Below, piece after piece: positions 54,471 through 64,000 of a DNA stretch of 64,000 nucleotides. Each line of letters starts with the position of its first letter. Within the stretch, counting starts at the first letter, position 1. The notes beneath the pieces were generated by a model. That model was not told the origin of the DNA and searched no databases. It worked only from the letters and a program-made list of their open reading frames with translations. The position numbers and the translations under genes are program-made. The DNA is taken from assembly GCA_033816765.1 (NCBI GenBank), contig CM066291.1:62001-126000 (forward strand). The letters are read 5' to 3'. The stretch is from Nothopassalora personata (lineage: Eukaryota > Ascomycota > Dothideomycetes > Mycosphaerellales > Mycosphaerellaceae).

Positions 54471-54954
54471 TGTTACGGTATGACAACACCGCAAAGGAAA
54501 ACATCCTGGCACGGGTCACGTGCAAAAGATGTATGCGCGACTGTTACGGTATGACAACACCGCAAGGGAAAACATCCTGGCACGGGTCACGTGCAAAAGA
54601 TGTATGCGCGACGTCCGCGACGCCTGACTGGGGACGACTCGTCGCGCATAGCGCGAAAGACGTACCCGCGACATGAGCGACGTCCGCGACGGTAGCGACG
54701 AGCGCACTTGTCGCAGAAGGCGCACATGGCGCGAAAGGACAGCCAAGACTGGCAAATCTCCTTTGTATTTAGGAACGCTGAGAATCCCTTATGGCTTCGA
54801 CTGCGTTCAACTCATGTTACGATCTCACTGATTGGAATACACTCTTACTCCAATTATTCATCTTCGCTCAGTTTGCTTTAGCCTCTCCAAAGAATACCGC
54901 CACGTGACTTGACTTATCTCTCTTTTGAGATTAGCCCTGGAACGAGACATAACA
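54471..54954 (+). repeat. 3' LTR of C
   Basis: 484 bp, identical by eye to 47845-48328 including the 71-bp duplication. Followed by TATAC. Confidence 0.92.
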
Positions 54955-55670
54955 TATACCTCCTACTTTAGAGTCGTATTTCTTTTCCTAGTGTCGTTCC
55001 TAGAGCTAGTTATTGATGTTAATCGACGCCTTTATTAGCTCTTCGAGGTTGGTAATCTGTCCCCCGTATCTTATTAACTCGTCCTTAACGGAGTCCTTAA
55101 GTCTACGTCGGAACATAGTTATTAACGCCGTCTAGTCCTATCTAGTAATTTATCCGTATTATTCGAATTTAGCGGCATACTCTAAAGTAGACGTCTTCTA
55201 CTTTAGCTGTTAAATGATTCGTATAGCCTATTAGACTTCGTTCGAGGTTCTAAAGATTAACTTTATCTTATCTTTAAAGAGGGTGTAGCTCCTAAACATT
55301 CTGGTAGGGTCTAATCGTCCTATACCTTTAAGGTATTCCTTAAGGTAAGGTTTAATCCAGTTCTACGTACTTCCGCGAAGGTACGTAATAGCGAAGATAG
55401 TTCTCTTATTAGCATCGACTAGATTAAACATAAGGTATATATCTATCTAGTTAACCTAGTCGTCGAACTTAGCTCTATCTCTATAGAAGAGGTCTAGCTT
55501 AGTAGCCTTAACGTCGTTCTTCCTTAGAGTAGGCTCGTTATCGTTATTAGACTCATCGTCCTTCGTAGTAGTCTATTATAGTAGCGTACGGCGGATGCTT
55601 CCTACTTCGCTAGGGGCGGGTGTTCCCCTACTAGCTACTTAAGTAGCGCTTATCCTAAGGGCGTTTAAAG

Positions 55671-55857
55671 TGTTATATCTCGTTCTAGGGCTAGTCTTAA
55701 AGGAGAGATAAGTTAAGTCACGTAGCGGTATTCTTTAGAGAGGCTAAAGTAAGCTAAGCGAAGATAAATAATTAGAGTAAGAGTTATATTCTAATTAGTA
55801 AGATAGTAACATGAATTGAACGTATTAGAACTATAAGGGTTTCTTAGCGTTCCTAAA
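55671..55857 (-). repeat. Truncated 5' LTR of D
   Basis: TGTTATATCTCGTTC... matches the D 3' LTR (10504 onward) through R-U5 to CCTAAATATAA, where similarity ends and the U3 is absent. Confidence 0.75.
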
Positions 55858-56635
55858 TATAAAAAATGTCGTCCTATAGAGAGCGCCTTCACGCGGCGGA
55901 CGACGTAAGTATCTTCGTTACGACGAAGAGAAACTAAGACTCTCTCTCTCGAAAAATACAAGCCTACTCGACTCGAAACAAGAAAAGACAGGTCGGACGA
56001 ACCGAACGAACGAGATACGCTCAAAATCTACAAACAAGAACTCCGGAACTGCGAGAAGGGAAAGCGACGTACATAGCGTACACGTCGCTCGAACAACGAA
56101 GGCGCTGTCTACCTGTCGTCCCGGCAAACCACGTAAACTGCCGGCTGGAACCAAGAGAGGCGTTTAGGGGCGCAAACCACGTATACTGCACGGCTGGAAC
56201 CAAGAGAGGCCGAGGGGGGGACGACAGCGAGGCCACTGCGACCGAGGAGCTACACTCGAGACCGGAGAACGCGACTGGATTGAAACAGAGGCAACGGGTG
56301 TTTCTTGGGATTTTGCTCGGTGCGTACGGGTACGGCCGGCTTGGCTTTTTAAAACAAGAACGAGACACGGGCGCAAAACTTGTCTCGCCCGGGGCAAGGC
56401 GACAAACCGCAATTCTCGACAAGACACGACTACCGGGTACGCGCGTACTACGCCGCAATATATTCGATTTACGGTTCGAATAGCGAGCGTTGCTCGCATC
56501 TTTTAAGGAGTTTTTACGTCCGGGGTACGACGGGGCTTTTCTCCTTCTCTCTCAAATTTTGGTCTCGTTCTCGAGACCCGTGTTGCATAGTCTTTGACTC
56601 AAATAGCACGTTAATGGAATAATCAATCAATCAAT
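55858..56635. mobile_element. Non-RIPed island with (TCAA)n tail; possible non-LTR-derived element
   Basis: An unmutated ~775-bp segment between D-LTR and G-protease remnants, both flanks carrying CCTAAAT (possible target duplication). The start is highly structured (GTCGTCC...GGACGAC; CTTCGTTACGACGAAG). GGCTGGAACCAAGAGAGGC occurs twice (56141 and 56190 regions). The end is AATCAATCAATCAATC, like a LINE/SINE 3' tail. No credible coding frame. A ~57-bp stretch (55906-55964) also occurs in element E (15698-15757). Confidence 0.5.
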
Positions 56636-57099
56636 CCCTAAATGTAAGTACTCCTCTTCTCTAGTTAATTACTAGATTATACTTTCTTAACTAAGGTATA
56701 CCTAGTACGATATTATAACTAGCTATATTAGTAATATCTAAGATAATCTCCTCGTAGTACCGTTAGATAGCAATTAGTAGCTATATCGTCTCGCGCTCTG
56801 TACTAGGTAAGGATAATCTGTCTACCGCGATTAATTTTATAACCCTCTTTCTTCTTATAGGTAGCGATCCTATGTCTTATAATAAATAATTCGGAGGTAA
56901 AGTTTACGCTTACTCCGGAATCTATTATAGTATCTATCTTATACCCGTTAACGATAATCTTAGTTCAAAATACTATTGTCGTTAGTAATACTTAAGCCTT
57001 TTCTATATCGTATAACTCCCTTCGGTCGCTTATTCCTAGGGAGTCGATCCTTTTCCCTATTCGTATATAGAACGTCGTACTTTATGTCTCGAGGCCTCC

Positions 57100-57317
57100 T
57101 ATCACGTTGTGACGGCTGTCTGCGTAATTATTGGTGTATAGGCTCATATGAAAGGAGGTGACAAAAGCGAGTTGTGTATTGCATGTGTCTATGTAAAATT
57201 GAGATGTTTGAGAATTGAAGAGTTTGCCGGTGACTAATCAAAGTCACGTGAGTCTTGGCAACCGTTGACTCAGTCTTGTTTTGGGCTGCTGCCCAGGTGC
57301 ACGCTTGGATCGTGACA
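57100..57317 (-). repeat. Solo LTR (or 218-bp element), TGTCACG family
   Basis: Begins TATCACG (RIP form of TGTCACG) and ends CGTGACA. CCTCC lies at 57095-57099 and is reconstituted after the element when the next solo LTR is removed. End sequence resembles the E LTR (TGTCACGG). Interior little mutated. Confidence 0.65.
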
Positions 57318-57320
57318 CCT

Positions 57321-57636
57321 TGTTAGGAACCGCTGTACGTTATCACAACTCGGGCTTGGATCTTTGCAGGGATGTCTCAATCAGTTATGAAGGTAGTGGT
57401 TCCAAACAGTATATGGTGTATACTTGAAATGAGTTGAGCACGAGGCTCCTATCTACTTGCAAAAGAGCGTCGTCTATATAGTGCCATGTCTTGGCGCGGT
57501 CTGTCCTGCTCTCTCGGTAGAGCACTAAGAGCGCTCTGCTATGAGTCACACAAGAGCGCCCGCTCATTGGCAGCGCGTGTCCCTATTCCCAACGAATGAA
57601 GTTCTTCCACGTGCACGATCGTACCGGACCGTAACA
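57321..57636 (-). repeat. Solo LTR of the A family
   Basis: 316 bp, TGTTAGGAACC...CCGTAACA, with CACCT duplications at 57316-57320 and 57637-57641. R-U5 (57321-57436) matches A closely; the U3 diverges after the GTGCCATGTCTTGGCG block. Confidence 0.85.
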
Positions 57637-59595
57637 CACCTCCGCTTAAACCTAGCGCGAGCCTTTCTATGTCTATACCTATATTCGTTAGCGTTCCTAG
57701 ATCTTCTACGTTCCTAAGTAGAGTACACGTACGTACTATACTATATTTCGTAATTCGTTTAATACGAATATTCCTAACGGTATAAGGTATCCGGTACCTA
57801 TTATTTAGCTCCCTATCGGTAGTCGTTCTATAATAGCGGTAGCTAGATTCTCGGTCGTTTCTATAAGTAGGTATCTCTAGGCTATACCTTATAGAGTGTC
57901 GAGTATCTTATCGAACTTAACGGAGTGTAGTATTCTTCGTCCGCTTATCTTAGGTAGGAACTCTTCGTACCTTCTTTATAGGTATACGATTATATTAGAT
58001 AATTTCTTAGGTATATTAATTCTAAAGGTTAGTTACTTATTATTGTCGTTAGTATCGCTCTCTTCTCCTTCGGAGGAATCTTCTTTACTTAATTCTTCCG
58101 GATCCTAGTCTTCCTCGATAGTATCTAGCCTAGTAGTTTCTTAACTTTCTTTCTATAGTTCCGGTAACTACGATCCGTTCTATCCTAGGTCCTAGTTTTC
58201 CTTATCGCCTCTATCGTTATTAAGGTAGGATTCGTCGATATCTACTTCTCGGAGCGTAGCGTTTTGCCTATACGTTACTCCTAGGGTTCCTCTTAGTTAC
58301 TAAGGCTAATACCCTACGCCTAATTTCGCGGCGTAGTAAACTTAATACGAGTCTTAGTAATAGAATCGCTAATAAAGGCTTCTATAACTATTTCGAGATT
58401 CGGATTCAATCTCGTAGTCGACTCTTCGTACTATTATATTATACTATCGTAGTTAGTTCTTTACATTAAATAGAATAACTACTATCTACTACCTATAGTA
58501 TCCTCCTCGTCCTTCTAAGGGGTCTAGAAGAGGCGTCGTACTTCTATTACTAGCTCTCTCCCCTACTCTCTAAGTATAGTTAGTATCTCTTTAAGATCTA
58601 ACGCTACTCTTAGATTTACTAGTTTAGGGTTGTATTATATTAAACTATTCGCGGCGTACTATATTCTTACCGCGGTAGTCCCTTACTAGGTAGCTAGGTT
58701 TACTATACCCGTAGTAAGTTTGTATTTCTTTCGAACTCCGGGATACTCTATTCCCGTTACTATTCCTAATCTTACGAACTTTCTCGGTAACGTCGAGCTC
58801 TATTAGCTATAGTCCGTAGTACGGTTTATCCCTAGGCTTATTATTATAGTTATCGTAGAAGCCTCTATTACGGTTATCGTAGCCTAGTATATATCTAGCT
58901 TTTCCGGATACCTTAGAGTCGTATCGTCGTTCTATAGCTCTCTCGTAGAGCTTATTATTAAGATTAATCGTAACTCTAACGAGGTCGCCTAAGCTATCGA
59001 TCTTCCGACCGTCCCTTATTAACTCGTCCTTAATATACTCCTTTAGTCCTCTCCAGTATATAACTTAAAGTGCTTCGTCGTCCTAATTGGTAAGTTACGC
59101 GTATTCCTAGAATTTAGTAGTATATTCGGTAGTAGATGTCTTCTAGGTTAAATGCTAAATAACACGAACGGTAGTAGTAATCTTATTAGAGACACTAAAG
59201 ACGTTCTTTATAGTATACTTAAGGTAGTTATATAACCTAAAGATTCCGTCGGCATTGTCTTCTCCGTTACTATCTAGGTATTTCCTAAGGAATAGTTTAA
59301 CCTAATGCTATACTCGTCCTCTTAAGAAGGTAGTAGTAAAGATAGGCTTAAGGTTCTTAGGCATAGAGTTAAATAAGAAGTACATGTCTATCTAAGAGAC
59401 CTAAGTGTCGAACTTGTCTCGGTCGCTATCGTAGTATTCTAGCTTACTAACCTTAAGGGTGTCGTTACCTATATAAGTAGCTAAGGTATTAATAGTATCG
59501 TTCGCGGTCTAAGGTCGTCGGGCTCTACTTACTTTACTAGGGGCGGGTGTTCCCTATTTACTCTATCGGTCTCCTATTGTAGAGGGCGTTTAAAG

Positions 59596-60015
59596 CTATT
59601 AGGTTTAGTATAACCTAATAATATTATAAGTTAAGAAGATAAGCTTAATTAGGTTTGTTCTCGGGCCGATAGGAAGTCGAGGGAGAGTAATAAAGTAGTA
59701 GCTATCTTGTCTTATAAAGACTAACTAGTAGTAAGGTAGAGGCTAGGTTATAGTATATTCTAAATAGTAATATTAAACAGTAAGTTAAACGTATTGAAAC
59801 TATAAGGGATTCTTAGTGTTCCTAAATATTAAGGAGATTCGTAGATCTCGGTAATTAGTCTAATTATTCTAAGCATAAGTAGCCTAATTAGTCTAAGTAT
59901 AAGTAGTCTAATTGCCCTAAGTCTAAGTATAAGTAGTCTAATCGCTTAGGTAGGATAAGTTACGTACTCGTCTCGTTATTATAATTCTAGGGTCTATAGG
60001 AATTATTCCGTAACA
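59596..60015 (-). repeat. 5' LTR of G
   Basis: 420 bp, TATTAGG...CCGTAACA on the + strand, then CGAGA. U3 repeats of TAAGTATAAGTAGTCTAATT type lie at 59860-59965. The PBS-like GCGTTTAA (59585-59592) keeps the family sequence in RIP form. Confidence 0.87.
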
Positions 60016-60239
60016 CGAGACTACTAGTAACTATAAACTAAGGGCGTTAGCTTAGATACGAGTAGTTACGATAGCTATAGTAATATTGGGAAGGTTAGGG
60101 CCGTAAAGAGTAGCTATTATATAACTATAGTATATCGGGAGATATAGCCGATATTCTCCCGTAGGGTTATTATAGTAGTTAGGTAATAAAGCTTATAGTA
60201 GGTAGACTAATTAAGACTATAATCTAGTTAGTAAGTAGA

Positions 60240-61340
60240 GTAGAAAGGTTAAGAGAGGCTCGGCGCTAGAACTATATATTATCTTTACCGTAGTAAACTC
60301 GCTATTAGTAAAGAGCTCGTAAATACGGCGCGGTGTATACTATAGATAAATAGTAAATAGCATATAAGATAATAAATAAACTAACGTACGTATTACGAGG
60401 TTACGACACTTACGGCGTAATACGAGCTCTTAATAGTAAATAGAGCGCGGTACGTGTTAGATAAATAGGAAATAATATAGTATATTAAACAATTAATATA
60501 ACGTAGGTAGGGCTAAGATTTCGGTCTAATCTCCCCGACCTATTTCCTAAATAGGACTAGTATAGTATAGGTAGGTCGTATATTTACCGTAGAGAACTTA
60601 CTATTAATAAAGAGCTCGTAAATAAGGCGCGGTATATACTATAGACAAATAGTAAATAACGTATAAGATAATAAATAGACTAAAGTACGTATTATAAGGC
60701 TACTATAGATAATTAGTAAATAACGTATAAGATAATAAATAAACTAATACACATATTATAAAGTTATCATCTTTTAGGGCGCGATACAAGCTATTAATAG
60801 TAAACGGAGCGCGGTACGTGTTAGATAAATAGTAAATAATATAGTATATTGGATAATTAATATAGCGTAGGTAAAGCTAAGATTTAGGTCTAATCTCCCC
60901 GACCCATTTCCTAAATAGGACTAGTATAGTATAGGTAGGTCGTATCTTTACTAGAGAGAGCATACTATTAGTCTAGAGCTCGTAAATAGAGCGCGGTAGG
61001 TGTTAGATAAATAGTTACGAGGTAACGACCTATTACGACGTAATATAAGCCCTCGACGGTAAACGGAGCGCGGCACGTGTTAGATAAATAGTAAATAATG
61101 TAGTATATGAAATAATTCACGTAACATAGGTAAAGCTAAGATTTAGGTCTAATCTCTCTAACCTATTTCCTAAATAGGACTAGTATAGTATAGGTAGGTC
61201 GTATCTTTACTATAGAGAACTCGCTATTAGTAAAGAGCTCGTAAATAGGGCGCGGTACGTATTAGATAAATAGTTACGAGGTAACGACCTACTATAGCGT
61301 AATACGAGCCCTCGATAGTAAACGGAGCGCGGTACGTATT
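60240..61340. repeat. Irregular tandem repeat, ~260-365 bp units, about four copies
   Basis: The marker GAGCTCGTAAATA recurs at about 60313, 60612, 60976 and 61236; TAGTATAGGTAGGTCGTAT at about 60564, 60928 and 61187; and GATAAATAG with GCGCGGTA in each. RIP-degraded; no reading frame. Confidence 0.7.
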
Positions 61341-61493
61341 TAGGTTCGATTCCTATCTTCGCTCCTTAGTTTACTTAAACGTAAGCTTAGGTTACCTTTC
61401 AGTAGGCCGTTTTTTTTACTCCTAGATCTTCTAAAATAATTCCGTAGGTTTCCTTTTAGTTCCTAGGTTATTTCTAATTTATTATATCTTTTA

Positions 61494-63738
61494 ACGCTAA
61501 CGCTAATAATAATACTAACGCAAAAATAAAATCTCCCTAATACTAACACTTTAATAGTATATCTTACGCAATTTTACGCGAGGATTCTAAATCTAGTCTC
61601 CTTTTTACGCCTAATAGCCGTAACGGAGATGCTAATATACTAATCTCTTAAGCTACTACTACGCCGTCTACTATAGAGGAGATAGGAATACTAGCCTAGT
61701 AGCTAATCTAGGCGGTAAACCGCCTTAAAGTACTTAATATCGATACTACTCTTAAGTCGATTCCGGAGTTTATAGTTATTAGCAATTAATTAGCTAGTAA
61801 GTAATAGCGGTATCTCTACTATACTAAATTATACTAACTCTTATATAGGGAAGTCCTCGGTAATTAATACAATTTACGACATTTAGCTTCTATGTAATAA
61901 GGGTATATATACCCGGTATCCGTACTAAATTAGTACTACCTCCTCTAGCCCGGATAGCTCGTAGTCGTATAGAATTACTATTCTTAATAAGTATAGCTAC
62001 GATAAGCGTATACGTACTAGAGTTAACGGTACTATATTTAACCGGTAGATTAATAAAGATACGGATGTCTTTAAGTTTATTACCCTATACGATAAGTAGG
62101 AGCTAGAAGGTGCACTTTATAGTACTTAGCTCGCGGTACTTAATCCTTAGTAAAACTCCCTAGCCTATCTTAATATTCCGCTTAAGCCTAGATATACTTA
62201 TAAGTAAAAGGTTAGGTTCTCGCCTAATATTATTAGCCTCGAGGTTACCGCTCTAAACCTACCTAACCTCTCGTTCTATAATCTCCCGGGAGCAATTAAT
62301 ACTATAAGCGACGAATCTTAGGAGTTCCTCGTAGAGTTTATAGAGGCTCGTTAATAGGGTACGTCGTTACTCGAGAATAGACGGAGACTAACATCTTATA
62401 GAAACTACTTAAGAAGTATATAAGTAACGAAGAAGCTCGTATCGTACTTATATATAGCGTAAACTAAGATCTAGAAGTCTTTACGACTCTCCGCTTTCTA
62501 TAATAGTATAAGGCGAGCTACTAAATACTAGGCGTCCTTACTAAGCTAAATTTAGTCGAGTTTACCTAAGCTAAAGTTACGTTCTTCTAAGACCTTCTAT
62601 AGGGGAAATAATATAAGCTAGGTAGAGGATAGTTCGTTAGCTAGTAGCTCTCTTAAATAGAACTTAACGGCAAAAAGGCTATAATATACGAGTAAGCGCG
62701 TAAGATTAAGGCTAGATTCTTCTCTATAGAGCTATAGACATTGTCTTTAGTAGTATATACTTAGTATAAGTACGGCTCTCGACTATTAATAAGAAACTAA
62801 AGACGATACTAGAGGTAGTCGCTACGTAGACGGCTTCTTTAACTATAATTATAGAGATTGATAACGTAAAGACTACGTTAATTAGTAAGATTAATACCGA
62901 TAGTAATTAAAGTAAGCTCTAAAAGAAGTATCGGTAGATCTTCTACGATCTAGTTAAGAGACTTTAAAACCTAAAGCTAGAAGTAGTATAGGTCTTACCC
63001 GGCTATAAGAAATCTTCGATTACAGTAGACGATAGCTCTAAAGACGATAGTCCTTCGAAGCGAGCGAAGACTAAGTAGGATAGCCGAGTAATAAGTAGTA
63101 CTCCTAGGCTCTTAATAAGATTACGGCGTATACTAGTAAGCCCTAATACCTATTATACCTAGGCTAGTTAGATACGCTCTAGAAAGACTATTTTCCGTCT
63201 AAACGAGGTTAAGGCTCGTTTTAACTCCTCTCTAGGTAGAGATATCCCTAATTAGGTTAACGATACTATTATCTACTCCCTAATCCTTAAGCTATTATTA
63301 ATCTTTAGTAACATTACTAACGTTATTATTAAACATATCCGTAAAGAGTTTATCGATATACTTAATTGCGTTATTATAGCTATACTTAGTTAGAGATTAG
63401 CGACTAAGCTCTACTACTAAGTCGTAGGGTTTACTAAGTTACTATTTAAGGAACTACTTTAAGAGGTTATAGATTCTATATAGCGCTTAGTAGCTACCGT
63501 ATATAACCGATCTATTACCTATAAACCCTAGCTCCTAGCTAAATGTTCCGACTACGAGATCGAAAACCTTCGTCTACGCCGCGAGTAACGAGTTAAGGAG
63601 TACTACGCTATCTTAGAGGCGGAGGGTTAATATATACTATATTTACCGGACTTAAATAAGAAGGCTACCGACATTAGCTACGTTAACTCTACCTTAGGTA
63701 TAGATAATTACGAGCGTAAAGTTAAGGCTTTAGCTACA
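61494..63738 (+). pseudogene. RIP-degraded dynamin-family GTPase gene
   Basis: The start codon appears as ATA at 61494. The frame reads LKSIPEFIVISNQLA (assuming Gln at TAA), then a GTAAGT...TATATAG intron (61797-61848, branch-like CTAAC). Splicing rejoins into a G1 P-loop ending GKSSVINTIYDI. G3 reads LPNLSFYNLPGAINT (62273-62293, DLPG with Asp to Asn), then ARIVLIYSVN(Q)DLEVFTTL and G4-like LGVLTKLN (62528-62551). A stalk-like region follows (KTIFRLNEVKARFNS near 63180, helical to 63720). Such GTPases remodel membranes. About 40 stops, nearly all at presumed Gln/Trp codons. Cut by an LTR at 63739. Confidence 0.72.
61797..61848 (+). other. Relic spliceosomal intron in the dynamin-like pseudogene
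   Basis: 52 bp, GTAAGT at the 5' end, CTAAC 13 bp before TATATAG. Removing it joins the P-loop (A-G-K-S-S, with the split Gly codon read as AGG from GGG). Confidence 0.6.
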
Positions 63739-64000
63739 TGTTGCGGTTGGGCCTTGTCCCTCGTCACGTGGGTGGCCTAGGAAGTGTCGATCCTCGATAT
63801 GTCTCTAAAGTAGTGTGAACGAGAGTTCACTACAAGGTTGCAACTTAACACAAGAGTGTTGATTTGAGTTGAGCACGAGGCTCCTATCTACTCGTAAAGA
63901 AGCGTCGTCTATATAGTGCCATGTCTTGGCGTAACTGATCAGACTGAGCAGACTGATCACTGAGCAGACTGAGCGAACTGATCACTGAGCTGATCAGTCT
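63739..64000 (-). repeat. Partial LTR of the A family at window edge
   Basis: TGTTGCGG start, then GAGTTGAGCACGAGGCTCCT and CGTCGTCTATATAGTGCCAT identical to the reversed A LTR, and TGATCA/TGAGCAGAC repeats as a U3. Not RIPed. The other end lies beyond the window. Confidence 0.8.

Larger units (their letters stand above)
47845..54954 (+). mobile_element. Element C: full-length chromodomain Ty3/gypsy with a different U3
   Basis: 7110 bp. The 484-bp LTRs (47845-48328, 54471-54954) are identical by eye, with TATAC at 47840-47844 and 54955-54959. Gag, Pol and the antisense Zn-cluster gene are all open, the best candidate here for a complete active element. Close relative of B in coding sequence but with an unrelated U3. 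Inserted in D gag. Confidence 0.94.
27275..55670 (-). pseudogene. gag: Degraded gag of D, in three segments
   Basis: The minus-strand pieces 27275-27398, 46654-47844 and 54960-55670 rejoin when K and C are removed, and follow B Gag from its C-terminus to its N-terminus. The C-terminal block and acidic region lie at 46.66-47.1 kb, the zinc-knuckle region near 47.63 kb (knuckle Cys codons mutated), and the gag domain at 55.0-55.6 kb. Stops stand where B has Gln/Trp. Confidence 0.78.
10504..55857 (-). mobile_element. Element D: RIPed Ty3/gypsy inserted in G and filled with later insertions
   Basis: Minus-strand element: 3' LTR 10504-10879, antisense ORF 10956-14047, pol and gag in segments 14060-55670, 5' LTR remnant 55671-55857. 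D is interrupted by A, E, B, a Tc1 element, copia K and C, each with its own target duplication, so the D pieces rejoin exactly. The left flank ends AGGAG; the matching right-hand duplication is gone because the right LTR lost its U3 in a deletion. Confidence 0.82.
56636..59590 (-). pseudogene. gag: Degraded gag and protease start of G, interrupted by solo LTRs
   Basis: Minus strand. 56636-57060 matches the protease start of B Pol (CCCTAAATG...ACTCCTCTTCTC block). 57060-57094 and 57642-59590 follow B Gag backwards: C-terminal block, acidic region near 58.05-58.2 kb, zinc-knuckle area near 58.7 kb, gag domain 59.0-59.5 kb. RIP-type stops throughout. The rest of pol is missing left of 56636. 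Confidence 0.78.
4015..60020 (-). mobile_element. Element G: oldest Ty3/gypsy copy, host of the whole nest
   Basis: CGAGA lies at 4015-4019, directly before an LTR end (TGTTAGG), and again at 60016-60020, directly after the other LTR end (CCGTAACA). The two LTRs match each other, including a U3 with the same ~20-bp repeats, so both belong to one insertion. G reads on the minus strand: 5' LTR 59596-60015, gag, protease start at 56636, antisense ORF 10138-10503, 3' LTR 4020-10064 (split by F). Most of its pol is missing, lost at the junction near 55.9-56.6 kb. Everything is heavily RIPed. Confidence 0.85.

Noticed and set aside
56460..56485. Pol III B box (GGTTCGAAT) in the island
   Set aside because: No A box at the required distance, and the last two consensus positions fail; not enough for a SINE call.
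55791..56499. Several minus-strand frames across the island
   Set aside because: They overlap each other in different frames, cross the LTR boundary and show no domain or codon signal.
61325..61368. tRNA 3' half (GGTTCGATTCCTATCTTC)
   Set aside because: A T-arm-like word only. No matching acceptor or D arm was found upstream within tRNA length.

Overview
The window reads as a gene-poor, repeat-packed block of a filamentous ascomycete (Pezizomycotina) genome. The signs are: heavy repeat-induced point mutation (RIP), in which old copies have lost most CpA/TpG and are full of TAA/TAG codons while CpG survives; chromodomain Ty3/gypsy elements; a Tc1-type transposon; Zn(II)2Cys6-type proteins; and a degraded gene with a short GTAAGT...AG intron. 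No intact host gene is visible. All coordinates and matches were read by eye. || Layout. 1-2165: RIP-degraded Ty1/copia pol fragment (+). 2276-3260: about six ~162-bp tandem units. 3261-4014: unassigned degraded DNA. 4015-60020: one Ty3/gypsy element, here called G (minus strand), whose two LTRs lie about 55 kb apart but keep the same CGAGA target duplication, so nearly everything between them is insertion into G. Inside G are F (4164-9784, in the 3' LTR of G, with a 1.3-kb inverted fold-back) and D (10504 to about 55857, minus). Inside D are A (11043-13490, gag-only), E (14936-16370, small non-autonomous), B (17518-24583, full length), a Tc1 transposon (24852-26214), copia K (27399-46648, minus) and C (47845-54954, full length). 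Inside K is B-prime (31231-44984), and inside B-prime is F2 (34110-40798), giving five nesting levels G>D>K>B-prime>F2. 55858-56635: a non-RIPed island ending in (TCAA)n at a deletion junction. 57100-57636: two solo LTRs. About 60.2-61.3 kb: irregular tandem repeats. 61494-63738: a RIP-degraded, intron-bearing dynamin-family GTPase gene. 63739-64000: a partial LTR. || How the parts work together. B and C each encode Gag, then Pol (protease, reverse transcriptase, RNase H, integrase, chromodomain) through an ATGA stop/start overlap. A supplies only Gag. A, B and C (and, degraded, B-prime, D and G) carry on the opposite strand, between the last sense ORF and the 3' LTR, a small gene for a Zn2Cys6 cluster plus coiled coil; F and F2 carry an unrelated degraded antisense ORF in the same place. 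Two RNA-level features recur and co-vary across the gypsy families: an 8-10 nt match between the LTR and the sequence just after the 5' LTR (Tf1/sushi-like self-priming), and a perfect 5-8 bp hairpin with a purine loop just upstream of the polypurine tract. Young, unmutated insertions with identical LTRs (A, B, C, E) and the Tc1 copy sit in old RIPed copies, which suggests RIP was strong once and is weak or absent now.
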